From Vacuolonema iberomarrocanum LEGE 07170 (lineage in GTDB: Bacteria > Cyanobacteriota > Cyanobacteriia > Elainellales > Elainellaceae), in the NCBI GenBank assembly GCA_015207365.1, contig JADEXA010000003.1, positions 124,001-188,000 of the forward strand: a DNA stretch of 64,000 nucleotides. Reading direction: 5' to 3'. Positions within the stretch are counted from its first letter, which is position 1. Each line of letters starts with the position of its first letter. Positions 50,860-62,300 of this stretch are shown here, in pieces. Below the pieces are notes generated by a model that saw nothing but the letters and a program-made list of their open reading frames with translations, had not been told where the DNA came from and searched no databases. The position numbers were made by a program, and so were the translations under genes.

Positions 50860-53800
50860 ATGGCTGATCATCTCTCTCCGGATCCTTCTATTTTTGGTAC
50901 CGTAGGCCAATCCGTTAGTAGCCAAGCTGCATCCTTGTTGAATGGCTCCTTATATGAGCTATCATCATTGCCTCACGAAGCTATGACTGCTCCGGGTTTC
51001 GCTCTAGAGGTTGATGAGCATAGCTTCCGGCAGCAGGATGCGGGGCTTACTGATCAGTTTAAAGCTTGGCAACAGTGGTTAGAAGAGCAGCGACAGCAGC
51101 GACAGCAAGCGACTCCAATCCCATCATTTTCCCCCGATGCGTTGACGGGTATTAGTCCCGGTGCATACACTGCGGGTTTGTCCACAGTTCAAAGTAATAC
51201 AAATGAATTGATTTTGCCCTTTGATGAGACTCCACCATCCGATACCGATCAAGCGATCGCCTTAAGAGGCAATGATAGCCTTCCCGTAGGTTCAGGGCTA
51301 GAGGGGATTCTGGGGGTATCTGCCTCGCCTGTAGCTGTCACAGTCGATCGTGACTCTGCTAGCGTTCAAGCCTTGAAAGCTAGCAGCACGAAGCTGTGGA
51401 GTGTAGAAGCACGGAGCGGTGGGCGATCGACCTACGAAGTGGCGATCGGACCCAATGGGGCACAGGCGGATCTGCATGAGCAGATGGAATATGTTTGGCA
51501 AAATGGTCAGGATGTGTTGTGGTCACTGGAGCAGCAGGGAAGCCAGGTTGTCTTTACGATGGCTGGGAAATCGATCCGCTATCCGGCGGCGGATACAGCG
51601 GCTCTGAACGCGTTTTCTCTGTTAACGAAGGTGAATACCAAAAACGCGTCAAAGGTATCACCCGGGACATCAATGGCTGTATCCATCCAGTCTGTCAATG
51701 GAGAGGCAGTATCTGAGCCCATTACGTTAGCCAGTGTTGGCCCCGAAAATGGGCAGGACTTAGATGAGCTGTTTTTCAGTCTTGATGGGACTGCGACAAC
51801 TATAACGGGTACGATGCGCCTATCTTGGCCCACAGAGGGTGTGAATCCCTATCAAAAAAATAGCCAAAGCCGAGTCACCTTCAAATTATCGGGGTATCAA
51901 GCGTCCTCTCAACCCTTAAACCCACCCACAGGGATTGATCTGAGTGCGAACCAAGTAATCGAAAACAGTGGGGGCGGGACGGTTATTGGCCAGCTATCGA
52001 CCGATGATCCAGATGGCGAGGATAGCCATGTCTATACGCTTTTGGATGATGCAGGCGGGCGCTTTGAGATCGTGGACGATAGGTTACAAGTCAACGCAAA
52101 TGCCACTCTTGATTTTGAGGCGCAGACGCGCCACACCATTTTGGTTCGCAGCACAGATGCCTCTGACTTGAGTATTACCGAAACCTTTACGATAGAAGTT
52201 CTCAACCAGAATGAAGCACCACAGATTACCAGCACACCGGTGGAGGATGGTGATCATGGAGAACCCTATGCCTATGAACTTACAGCTATTGATCCTGATG
52301 CGGGTGATACCCTCAGCTTCGCCACTGAGCCATTGCCAGATGGACTGACGCTCACAGATAACGGCGATGGCAGCGCCCTGCTCAGTGGTACGGTTGCCGG
52401 AGGGATTTATGACATTGATGTTACGGTTCAGGATCGAGAGGGATTAACAGATCAGCAGTCGTTTGTTCTACGTATCAATCACCATCTCCATCTGCAAGAA
52501 CGAACAGACTTCTCACCCTCTGAGCAAGTATCGTTCATGGTGCCTGAGACTCCCTCCATACTGCGCTTTGTCCTTACTCCTGAATTCGATACAAGCGACC
52601 CTGATCGGATCAACGATGCGGTAGAAGTGGCCATTGTTGATGCCCAGGGACAGTCTCTGGTGCACACCTTATCGTCTAAGCAACAGACCACCTTAAACTG
52701 GACGGAAGGCGAAGACATTCAACTGGCACCTGGCGTTGCCTTTGAGCCTGCTACAGGGCAAGTTGAGGTGAACTTGGTGGGATTGGATGCAGGCCAAGAG
52801 TTCACAGTTGTGTTTAGCTTGGTGAACAACGATGGTGATAGCACCACCCAAGTCTACATCAATGATTTGACCCTGGAAGATGCTCCGACTGGGATGACGG
52901 CTCCCCTCTTACAGGGGAATCCAACCCCCAACAATCAGCGTGAACGACCGAACTTTAATGCCCTAGAGGATGTATCGGACAGTGTCGAGGCGGTCTATCG
53001 ATTGACGAGCTTCAACGAGCAGACCCATCTCTTATACGCTGCGGTTCAGCTCCAAAATGATGGATCCTACAGTTTGGATGCACCTTTGTTGGTGGCGGTC
53101 GATCGCATCAGTGATCCGCAGGTGCAGCTGCAGAACCCAGATGGCTATACTCCAGACGGATTACCCTACTATGACTTCAGCCATCTCGTGATCGATGGAA
53201 AACTGAACCCGTCTGATGTGACGGCTAGCCGTAATTTCGTATTTTACAATCCGAATCAGGTTCAGTTTAGCTATGACTTGACCATTTTGTCCGTGATTAA
53301 CCAGGGGCCATATATTACCTCGCAACCTCGACTAGAGGTCATTGGCGGACAACTCTATCGCTATGACGTAGACGCAACGGATCCTGATGGGGATACCTTA
53401 AGCTACCAGTTGCTCTCCGCTCCGGATGGGATGAGTATTGATGAACGGACGGGAGCGATTGACTGGGAAACGGATGCAGAGGCTCTGGGTAATTACTCTG
53501 TCATCGTAGAGGTGTCTGATGGTCACGGTGAAACGGCATTGCAGCAGTTTTCGCTGGCTGTGATTGGGACGCCATCGAATCGTCCCCCTATCTTTACCAG
53601 TACGCCAGAGGTCGATGCCTTTATCAATCAGCTGTATCGCTATGATGCAGATGCCGTGGATGCCGATCAAGATGAATTGCTCTATGGACTGATTGTTGGT
53701 CCAGATGGCATGAGTGTTAATCCACTGACGGGGCAAGTCGAGTGGATGCCGCCCCCCGTCCTCACCCTAGGCGATACGGTGCTGGGGACTATCCGTGTGC

Positions 53801-55197
53801 CTGGTGAGCAGCATGAGTTTGCGTTTTCAGGGCAAATCGGGCAGCAATTGTACTTTGACCCCCTGCAATACACGGGGAATTTCCGTGACTGGACCCTGAA
53901 GGTTTATAGTCCCAGCGGTCAGGAGATATTAAATACGCACCTCAATGTTAACCGCCTGCTCACCTTGACGGAAAACGGCAATTATAAAATTGTTTTGGAT
54001 GTCGATGGGGCTCAGACCGGTGGGTATGGCTTTAGCGTCATTGACTTGGATGTTGTGCCCCACATCATGCTCGACACATTGGTTGAAGGAACCTTAGGTC
54101 CTGGGAGTGAAGATGATGTATATCGATTCACCGGGCAAGCAGGACAACATGTGTTCTTAGATGATGTGAGCAAGAGTGGAACCCTGGACTGGCAACTGTA
54201 TGATCCCTATGGCAATGCCATGGCCGTCGCCAGTCGGAGATTCACAGGAACTGGTTATATAGAAGTGACCTTACCCCATGATGGGGATTACATCCTTGCA
54301 TTGAAAGGCACATCCGGGTTTACCAACACGGCTGACTATGCCTTTAAGATTATTACCCCGGATCGGGTGACCCAGGCGATCGCCATCAGTGACCATACCA
54401 ATCCTCAAGCGGTCTATGGAGAGTTGCAGGAAAAAGGTGAAGTTGATGTTTACACCTTTACAGGGCAGGTCGGACAGCGACTCTACTTTGACCAATTGTT
54501 TGTTGACATCGGTGGTCGCTCTTCCTACTATCGCGCCACGATTTACAGCCCAACGGGTAAACCCGTTCTCAATTGGACGGATGGTGCATTTAACGCAGAA
54601 CCACTGCCGATTACATTAGCGGAAGCTGGTACCTACGAGCTGCAAATAGATGCGCGGGACGAAGATACAGGAACCTATAGCTTCAGCCTTTTAGATTTAG
54701 CGTCAGCGACTCCAATTGATAGCGATACGCCGCAAAGTGGAGTGCTAGATTCGGGCCAGGAACTCCACCTCTATGAATTCAGCGCAGCGGTGGGTCAACG
54801 GTTGTATTTTGATACCGCTAGTGATGACATTGGGGCAACCTGGACTTTATTCACATCTGGGAATGTGAAAGAGACGGAAGCGAATATCTCTAGTGATATT
54901 GAATATGTCTTTGATACGGCGGATCGATATATCTTGGCGATCCGAGGGGCAAATGGAACAATCCCGTTTCACTATGGGTTTGAAATCATTACACCCGATG
55001 CCCTAGCGATTCCATTGACCTTAAACGAGCCTGTCACAGCTCAAATTCGTGAGAAGGGTGAACAGGACATTTACACCTTTACAGGTAGCCAGGGCCAACG
55101 CCTATTCTTTGATGTCCTGACCGATGCCAATGGGACTCAGGCGAAGTTGTTGGCCCCGAGCCAGTCCGTCACAGGATTAGATACACTTGTTTGGTGA
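50860..55197 (+). CDS. Giant surface/secreted protein, N-terminal part (cadherin, Ig-like and PPC domains)
   Basis: The 1445 residues have no Sec signal peptide. After a Gln-rich linker (EEQRQQRQQ near residue 77) comes a cadherin-like domain (about 350-450, VIENSGGGTVIGQLS..DDPDG), a putative Ig domain (about 450-550), a carbohydrate- or calcium-type region and two more dystroglycan-type cadherin folds (YDVDATDPDGDTLSYQL, YDADAVDADQDELLYGL). From about residue 985, PPC-type repeats start, each with a GQRLYFD-like motif. The frame stops at 55195-55197 after an apparent one-base insertion near 55189; the protein clearly continues in the next frame. Function is probably cell-surface adhesion or a matrix. 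Confidence 0.85.
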   Translation: MADHLSPDPSIFGTVGQSVSSQAASLLNGSLYELSSLPHEAMTAPGFALEVDEHSFRQQDAGLTDQFKAWQQWLEEQRQQRQQATPIPSFSPDALTGISPGAYTAGLSTVQSNTNELILPFDETPPSDTDQAIALRGNDSLPVGSGLEGILGVSASPVAVTVDRDSASVQALKASSTKLWSVEARSGGRSTYEVAIGPNGAQADLHEQMEYVWQNGQDVLWSLEQQGSQVVFTMAGKSIRYPAADTAALNAFSLLTKVNTKNASKVSPGTSMAVSIQSVNGEAVSEPITLASVGPENGQDLDELFFSLDGTATTITGTMRLSWPTEGVNPYQKNSQSRVTFKLSGYQASSQPLNPPTGIDLSANQVIENSGGGTVIGQLSTDDPDGEDSHVYTLLDDAGGRFEIVDDRLQVNANATLDFEAQTRHTILVRSTDASDLSITETFTIEVLNQNEAPQITSTPVEDGDHGEPYAYELTAIDPDAGDTLSFATEPLPDGLTLTDNGDGSALLSGTVAGGIYDIDVTVQDREGLTDQQSFVLRINHHLHLQERTDFSPSEQVSFMVPETPSILRFVLTPEFDTSDPDRINDAVEVAIVDAQGQSLVHTLSSKQQTTLNWTEGEDIQLAPGVAFEPATGQVEVNLVGLDAGQEFTVVFSLVNNDGDSTTQVYINDLTLEDAPTGMTAPLLQGNPTPNNQRERPNFNALEDVSDSVEAVYRLTSFNEQTHLLYAAVQLQNDGSYSLDAPLLVAVDRISDPQVQLQNPDGYTPDGLPYYDFSHLVIDGKLNPSDVTASRNFVFYNPNQVQFSYDLTILSVINQGPYITSQPRLEVIGGQLYRYDVDATDPDGDTLSYQLLSAPDGMSIDERTGAIDWETDAEALGNYSVIVEVSDGHGETALQQFSLAVIGTPSNRPPIFTSTPEVDAFINQLYRYDADAVDADQDELLYGLIVGPDGMSVNPLTGQVEWMPPPVLTLGDTVLGTIRVPGEQHEFAFSGQIGQQLYFDPLQYTGNFRDWTLKVYSPSGQEILNTHLNVNRLLTLTENGNYKIVLDVDGAQTGGYGFSVIDLDVVPHIMLDTLVEGTLGPGSEDDVYRFTGQAGQHVFLDDVSKSGTLDWQLYDPYGNAMAVASRRFTGTGYIEVTLPHDGDYILALKGTSGFTNTADYAFKIITPDRVTQAIAISDHTNPQAVYGELQEKGEVDVYTFTGQVGQRLYFDQLFVDIGGRSSYYRATIYSPTGKPVLNWTDGAFNAEPLPITLAEAGTYELQIDARDEDTGTYSFSLLDLASATPIDSDTPQSGVLDSGQELHLYEFSAAVGQRLYFDTASDDIGATWTLFTSGNVKETEANISSDIEYVFDTADRYILAIRGANGTIPFHYGFEIITPDALAIPLTLNEPVTAQIREKGEQDIYTFTGSQGQRLFFDVLTDANGTQAKLLAPSQSVTGLDTLVW

Positions 55198-56323
55198 CTC
55201 ATACCGTGAGCCCTTCTTTTTGCCCGAAGGGGGAGAGTATCAACTCATCCTTGATGGACGTGACGCGTCCACCGATCCTTACAGCTTCCAACTGTTGGAT
55301 CTAGACCAGGCTCCGATACTGAATATGGATACCTTGGTGGAGGGAATGACCCTTACACCCGGAACAGAAATCCAGTTCTATCGCATCGAAGGAACCGCAG
55401 GCCAGCGCCTGTACTTTGACTCGCAACAAGCGGTGGCATCCACGCATTGGCATTTATATGGCCCGGGTTTGCAGGAGTTAACAGAGTTAGGGTTGTCGAG
55501 CGACTTTGAGTTGGTTTTACCTGCCGATGGTACCTATTACTTGATGCTGCGTGGGGAGAACGCGAACCCGGTCGATTATCAGATTCAGGTGGTAGCCAGT
55601 ACCTCACCCGATCAACCCTTGGCGTTCAATGAATTGACGACAGGCAGCATCAGCAAATTAGGCGAACAGGATCGCTTTACAATTGCTGGCACTCAAGGGC
55701 AGATGGTGTATTTTGATGCCCGTTCTGGCCAGACATCGATGCCTGTGACCCTGACGAATCCCGCTGGCAATGTCGTGTTTAGGGGCACAATGGCGGCTGA
55801 CAGTGTGCCCTTTAGGCTCAATCAGACTGGTACTTACACCCTCTTCGTCGATGGGGCTCAAGATGCCTTGGGAGATTATAGCTTTGCGCTGGTGGATGCA
55901 ACCTTACCCCTGGCTATTGATGGGGGAGCTGCATCGGGAGCGCTAGTAGCTGGTGAGACGATCCTATATGCCCTAGACGGCACACGAAATCAGCAATTGC
56001 AAGTGAATAGCCTCTTGGCGACGTCAGATGCGACCTGGACAATCTATGTGCCGACATCGACAACTGGCGACTATAGCGTGCTGACGTCAGGTTCGCTATC
56101 TGAGGGACGCAATGCAACCTTACCCCTGGATGGTACCTATGTCTTAGGGATTAGCAATTCGAGCGATCGCCCGATTAATTACAGTTTGACCGTTGCAGCG
56201 ATATCGGCTCCAACGGTGGTTAATGCGGGCTTCGGCATCCGGTATGAGGGGGCTGGAGCGGCGGAGTATCGGCTGACTGCCAATGCGGGAACCTTGATCT
56301 TTTTTGATGGTATTCAAAATTAA
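55187..56323 (+). pseudogene. Giant protein, second segment after a frameshift
   Basis: This frame resumes FGDSYREPFFLPEGG directly where the first frame ends and carries further PPC units (TAGQRLYFD, TQGQMVYFD). It stops at TAA 56321-56323 after FFDGIQN, but the same frame runs on with GYSSNVRLYAPDGTAIF, part of the same repeat. So the stop is a nonsense change inside a repeat rather than a gene end. Without its own start site it is unlikely to be translated alone. Sequencing error is a possible cause of either lesion. Confidence 0.8.
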
Positions 56324-59300
56324 GGGTATTCCAGCAATGTCAGGTTATATGCGCCGGATGGTACTGCCATCTTTACCAATCAGAAACCTGGGCAGGATCG
56401 CGATGCATTCGTTCTAGATCAGGCTGGAGACTATCGACTGACGGTGAACGCTCAGCACGCGTTTCAGGTTTTAGATTTAGATACGGCATCTTCCCTAACC
56501 TTCAACGATATTGTCAATGTGACAGTGCCGAGGGCTGAGGCGGTGGCCTATAGCTTCAGTGTGGCGTCTGAGGAACGGGTGTGGATGGATAACATTCTTG
56601 GTCATCCACTGGTCGCCGCACAATTGTTTGATGGAGCAGGACGCCCACTGGTTGCTAGTCAAGATTCGCGGTTTGATAATGGCCCGCTATCCCTCCAAGC
56701 CGGTCAATACTATCTAGTGTTCAGCAGTCGGACCTCGACGCCGGTTGATATGGCGTTCCGTTTGCTGAATTTAGGTACCAGCAGTGAAGCGATCGCCCCA
56801 GGGCAACCGATTACGGTTGCGTTTGATCCGAAAAATAGTGCGCGCGCCTTTACCTTCAATGGAACCACAGGCGAACGGCTCTATCTAGATGCCAAGACCC
56901 CATCGGGGTATGGCAGTTGGGCGTTGTATACCCCTGATGGACAACGACTGAATTCCCCAGGGCAATCCTTGCGTGATTTTGAATTGGATTTGCCAGTGAC
57001 GGGTGAATATTTGATGGTGTTGAACTCAGAAGAAAGGTATGGTCCAGCAACCTTTTCATTTGAGCTGTTCTCGCCCGTTTCACCCACAGTGGCGATCGAA
57101 ACGGGGCAGATCATCCATGGTTCATTGGCAACCTTTGGGCAACAAAACCACTACACCATTGAGGTGGAGTATGGTCAGCATCTGTACTTCAACAGCCTTA
57201 AAGCTGCGTCTGGAAATTTAGATTGGACATTGGTGTCTCCGAGTGGAAACATCGAATTTAATAGCGACTTCCGTAGCAATCAGCGCCAGCTCTTCAGTGA
57301 ACCTGGTACCTATACCTTGATGGTTGATGGGGTTCAAGATCATCTAGAAAACTATCATTTCCAAATTCTTGACCTCGATGATGTTGACCAAGTCCCAATG
57401 ATTCAGCTGGATGAGGGGATTACAAATGGATTTGATGCGAGTGAAAAGGAAACGAGTCTTTATCGCTTTAGCGGAGAAGAAGATCAATATGTCTACTTCA
57501 ATCGCCTTGAAGGGGGATATGACAGTTTCTGGATTTTAAGAGACCAGACAGGGACAGAACTTGCCTCTAACCGATTGTCCTATGATTTTGAACAACCGTT
57601 ACCCTACAGTGGGGACTACTTCCTTGAACTGCAGGGTAATAATGCCTCTGCTCGGTATGCATTTGAGTTGGTGACACCGGAATGGGCAACGCAGGTTCTC
57701 ACCCTCGGGCAGGTGGTATCTGGTGAATTGACTGAAGCAGGAGAGCGGCAATTCCATACCTTTGAGGGAACGCCGGGACAAATCCTCTACTTTGATAGTT
57801 TAAAAGCGGCCTCTAGCTATCTGGACTGGCGTTTGATCTCCCCGACAGGTGAAACGCTTTTCAATTCAGACTTCTCATCGGATCAGTTGCAGACGTTGGA
57901 GGAAGATGGTCGTTATACCCTTATCGTTGATGGTTATAACGACCATCTTGAGGACTATCAATTCCAGGTGTGGGATTGGGCCAATCCTGCCCATGCCCAA
58001 CCCATTACCCTCGACAGTTTGATTAGAGGAGATTTTGGGGTAACGGGTCGCGCGTCTGATTTTTACCGTTTCAGTGCCCAAGCAGGGGATTATCTGTATT
58101 TTGATAGCTTCTTGAACTCCGGGATTTACGAATCTTGGACCCTCTATAGCAGCTCAGGAGAGGTGCTAGTGGCTGAAAGGCTCTCGGATGATTTTGAGTT
58201 AGCGTTGCCCTACACCGGAGACTATATCATTCGTGGCTTTGGTGCAGGGGGTACGAATGACTATGAGTTTGAAGTGGTGACGCCTCAGTTAACCACTGAA
58301 GCCTTATCGTTTGATTCCGTGATCACAGGAGAGATTGCAGAGTCCGGCGATCAGCGAGCCTATACCTTTGATGGGAATGTCGGTCAACGGTTGTACTTTG
58401 ATAGTCTACAGGACTCATCTTTGTACTGGCGATTGTTGGCTCCAAGTGGCAAGGAAGTCTTTGCCAATAGTCCAACCTCAGGACGGTCCTTGTTCAACGA
58501 CCAACTGCAGACGCTGTCTGAAGCTGGTCAATATACCTTGGTCATAGATGGCAGGGATAATGATACAGGTACTTTCCGCTTCCAGGTCAAGGATTGGAGC
58601 GATCAGCAATCGGTTACCCCGATTGAGTTTGATACACCCATCAACGGTATGTTTGATGGGTCGCAGCGGGATGCTGTCTTCTATCGCTTCACCGGTCAAG
58701 CCGGAACTGATGTCTATTTTGACTGGGATGCTGATGGTGCACCCAATTGGACGCTGTATGATGCGGCGGGGAATCAACTCCGCAATAGTAATTCAGATTT
58801 TGAATTGGCATTGCCCCGCACAGGCGATTATGTCCTGGGTGTCTTTGGCAGCCGCTCCGTCAGTGACTATGGGTTCCAGTTAGTCACTCCTGAAGTATTG
58901 ACGAGAGCACTGAGTCTAGGGGAAGTCGTATCTGGTGCGTTAACTGAGGCTGGCGAGCAACATACCTATGTCTTTCATGGATCGGTGGGGCAACAGCTTT
59001 ATTTTGATCGAAACCAGGCGTCTAGTACTGATCTCGTGGCCAGGCTTTATGATCCCTATGGCAATGAGATCTTCAGTCGCTACTTCTATGACAATCCCCA
59101 TCGAACCGATGTAGCTTTCACGCTGATGGAGGCAGGGGACTATCGTTTGGTGATTGATGGGGAGCAAGACTCTACCGCTGTCGGAACTTATCAATTCCAT
59201 CTGAGCGATCGCGGCGAAGCGCCCCAATTGCCGATTGATCTGCCCACATCTGGAACGCTAGACGCTCGCCAGACGCAGCTTTATCAATTCAATGGCGAAC

Positions 59301-62300
59301 GTGGCCAGGTGATCTCCTTTGACTGGATCACTCAGCCATCTGGAGCGCTCAACTGGGTCTTGTATGATGCCAGCAATCAAGCCATTGCTCAACCTGATTG
59401 GCGTAGTCCTGACTTTTCTGCGGCATTACCGACATCAGGACGTTACACCTTAGCGGTGATGAATAGCAGCGATAGTCCAGCAGACTATGAGTTTTCTGTG
59501 TCTGACACATCCCCTGCGCCAGTGGTCAATACAGGTTTAGGAGTGGTGCAACAGGGAGCCTTGGCCGCGGGAGAAACGGTTGAGTATCAATTCACAGCGT
59601 CTGCCGGAACTCAAGTGCTCTATGACAGCTTGAACCAGAGCAATGGGCAGATCCGCACGCGATTGATCAATCCAGACGGGTCCTATGCGTTTGACTATCA
59701 TAATGCGAGTGTCGATCGCGATCCGTTTGTGTTGCAGCAGTCGGGGGACTATACGCTGCAGGTATATGGAATTGCTGCGTCTACTGCCGGAACCTACGAA
59801 TTTACCCTGCATGAATTGCCCTCAAGTGTGACGAGTGCGATCGCGAATGGGGTTGAACCCGGCACGATTGTGACGGGGAGTTTATCGGGTAAAGAAGATA
59901 TTGTGTACTCCTTTGAGGGAATAGCCGGGAGGCGCATGCTCTTCAATGGAATGGATGGCAGTAATGTTAAAGCCCAACTCTATGACCCTAACGGCCAGCG
60001 CATATTCTCCTTAGGGAATGTTCGGGCCAACGATAGTGATCCATTTACCCTTGAGGTTGATGGAACCTACCATTTGGTGATAGAGGGAGAACAGAGCAGT
60101 GGGCGAACCTATCAGTTCCAACTGCTAGACCTAGAGGCCGGTGCACCTATCCCGTTTAATGTGCCCGTATCCGGTGTGCTTGAGCCTGGATCGGCTAACG
60201 CCCTCCATCACTTTTCAGGAGAAGCAGGTCAGCGCCTCTTCTTTCGTGCGATTGAAGGTTCCTGGTCGCACGAGTGGCAACTGATTGGACCGGATGGTCA
60301 GACCATTGGTACAACCCATCGACTGGATCGAGATTTTGAAGCGACGCTACCCCATAGCGGCGACTACCGTATACGGGTTCTGGGACGCTCCCCCCAAACA
60401 GAGTCTGTCAGCTATCGGTTTGAAGTGCTAACGCCATCGATAGATAATACGGTGTCGATCATTACCCCTGGAACGGGGGAATCTGCGAGTAATAATGAGG
60501 ATGCCAGCCTCGGACTATTCCCCGTGACGCTCCAGGTCGAGGATGGGCGTGGCGGTACGGACATCCAAGAATTTAATATTCGTCTGTGGCCGGATCCGGA
60601 TAATGCAGACCCTGTGATTATTAGTACCCCAAGCTCGGAAGTGGCTCTGGATCAAAAGGGCTATTCTTATCAAGTGACTGCATTGGATGCAGATAATGAT
60701 GAGCTACAGTATCGTCTGCTCGATGGTCCTTTGGGGGCATTGATGAATCAATCGACAGGGGAATTACTTTGGTTCGCCGAACCCGATGTGCAAGCGGGGG
60801 ATATCGTTGAATTTACCATTGAGGCTATCGATGGTCGGGGAGGGACAAGCACTCAGACGTTCTCTGTAGAAGTATTTGATGCATTAGGCAGCATTGCAGG
60901 GATTGTCTTTGAAGACCTCAACCGTAACGGTATTCCAGATTCCACGTTGATTCAGGGCGAGAAGCCCGATGTGTTCTTTGTGATAGATACATCGTCCAGT
61001 ATGCTTGGCCATTATGTGGATTGGACGCATGCAGATCTTAATACGGTCTTTAATCAACCAATGACGCCTTATGATCAGGAGCTTGGTGCTTTTATTGTCT
61101 TGAATAATTACCTGGCGAATCTGGGATATGGTGATGACGCTCAGGTTGGCATTGTTAATTCTGGTCAAGTTCGCTTTGATATGAATCCAGTAGAGCCAGG
61201 AGTCCAGTTTTTCACGACCCCCTTAGCGGACCATAACAACAATGGCATTTTAGATGTTCGTGAAGCGGTCAATGGTGATTTTGGGGGTGGATTCTCTAAT
61301 ACCAGTGGCCTAGCGCTGGCGTGGGGAATCCAGCAGGCGGCAGGCAGTGATGCCAATATTATCTTTATGTCCGATGGGTTTATTACTGTAGATACCCAGT
61401 TGATCGCTGATATGAAAGCGGATGGGGTGAATATTCAGGCGTTTGGCTCTGCAGAAGGTGGCATGGAAACCATGCGCCTGGTGGATGAGGATGCCCTGTA
61501 TGTGGGTAGTCCTGCGGATATTGTTGATATCTTTAGTGGCTTTGACTCCCGCTATATGCTTGAGCCATTGATGGAAGATGTTACTGTTTATCTCGATCTA
61601 AATGACAATGGGGTTCTGGATGCGGATGAGCCATTCCAAGTAACAGGGGAATTAAGCCAAGACATTACTTCGAGTGGAACCCGCTTCCAGTTTAGGTTTG
61701 ATAACCTGCTGCCTGGGGATTACACCTTGCGTCAAGTGATTCCCAATGGGTACGAGCAAACGGCTCCTGAAGATACGGTGATCGATACGGTTACAGTGGG
61801 TGGCGGGGAAAACTTTGTCCATCTGTTTGGCAATCATTTGATTGAAGCGGTTCCCAATCAAGCCCCAACGTTTATTAGTGATAGTCCAACAGGGGACGTT
61901 GTTCCCAATACGCCCTTTTCCCATCGGATCGTCGCAACAGACCCAGATGCCGATCGCCTCACCTATGATGTTCCGTTGGGGCCAGAGGGGCTAGCGGTTG
62001 ATCCAGAAACCGGCACGATGGTATGGGTACCCTCTCCCAATCAAGTGGGAACTCATGATGTGATTGTGCGGGTTCGCGATGGTGAAGGGGGCGTCGATCT
62101 ACAAGCGTTTAAGGTAACGGTTGCTGAACCCAATCAGGCACCTACCTTTAGTTCTGTCCTTTCTGACCAGGTTCAACCCCAGGTGGGTAAGACCTTTACC
62201 TACGATGCGGATGCTTTAGACCTAGATGGGGATGATCTCACCTACAGCCTTGTAGATGCCCCCGATGGAGCCGAGATTACCTCCGATACTGGCATTCTCA

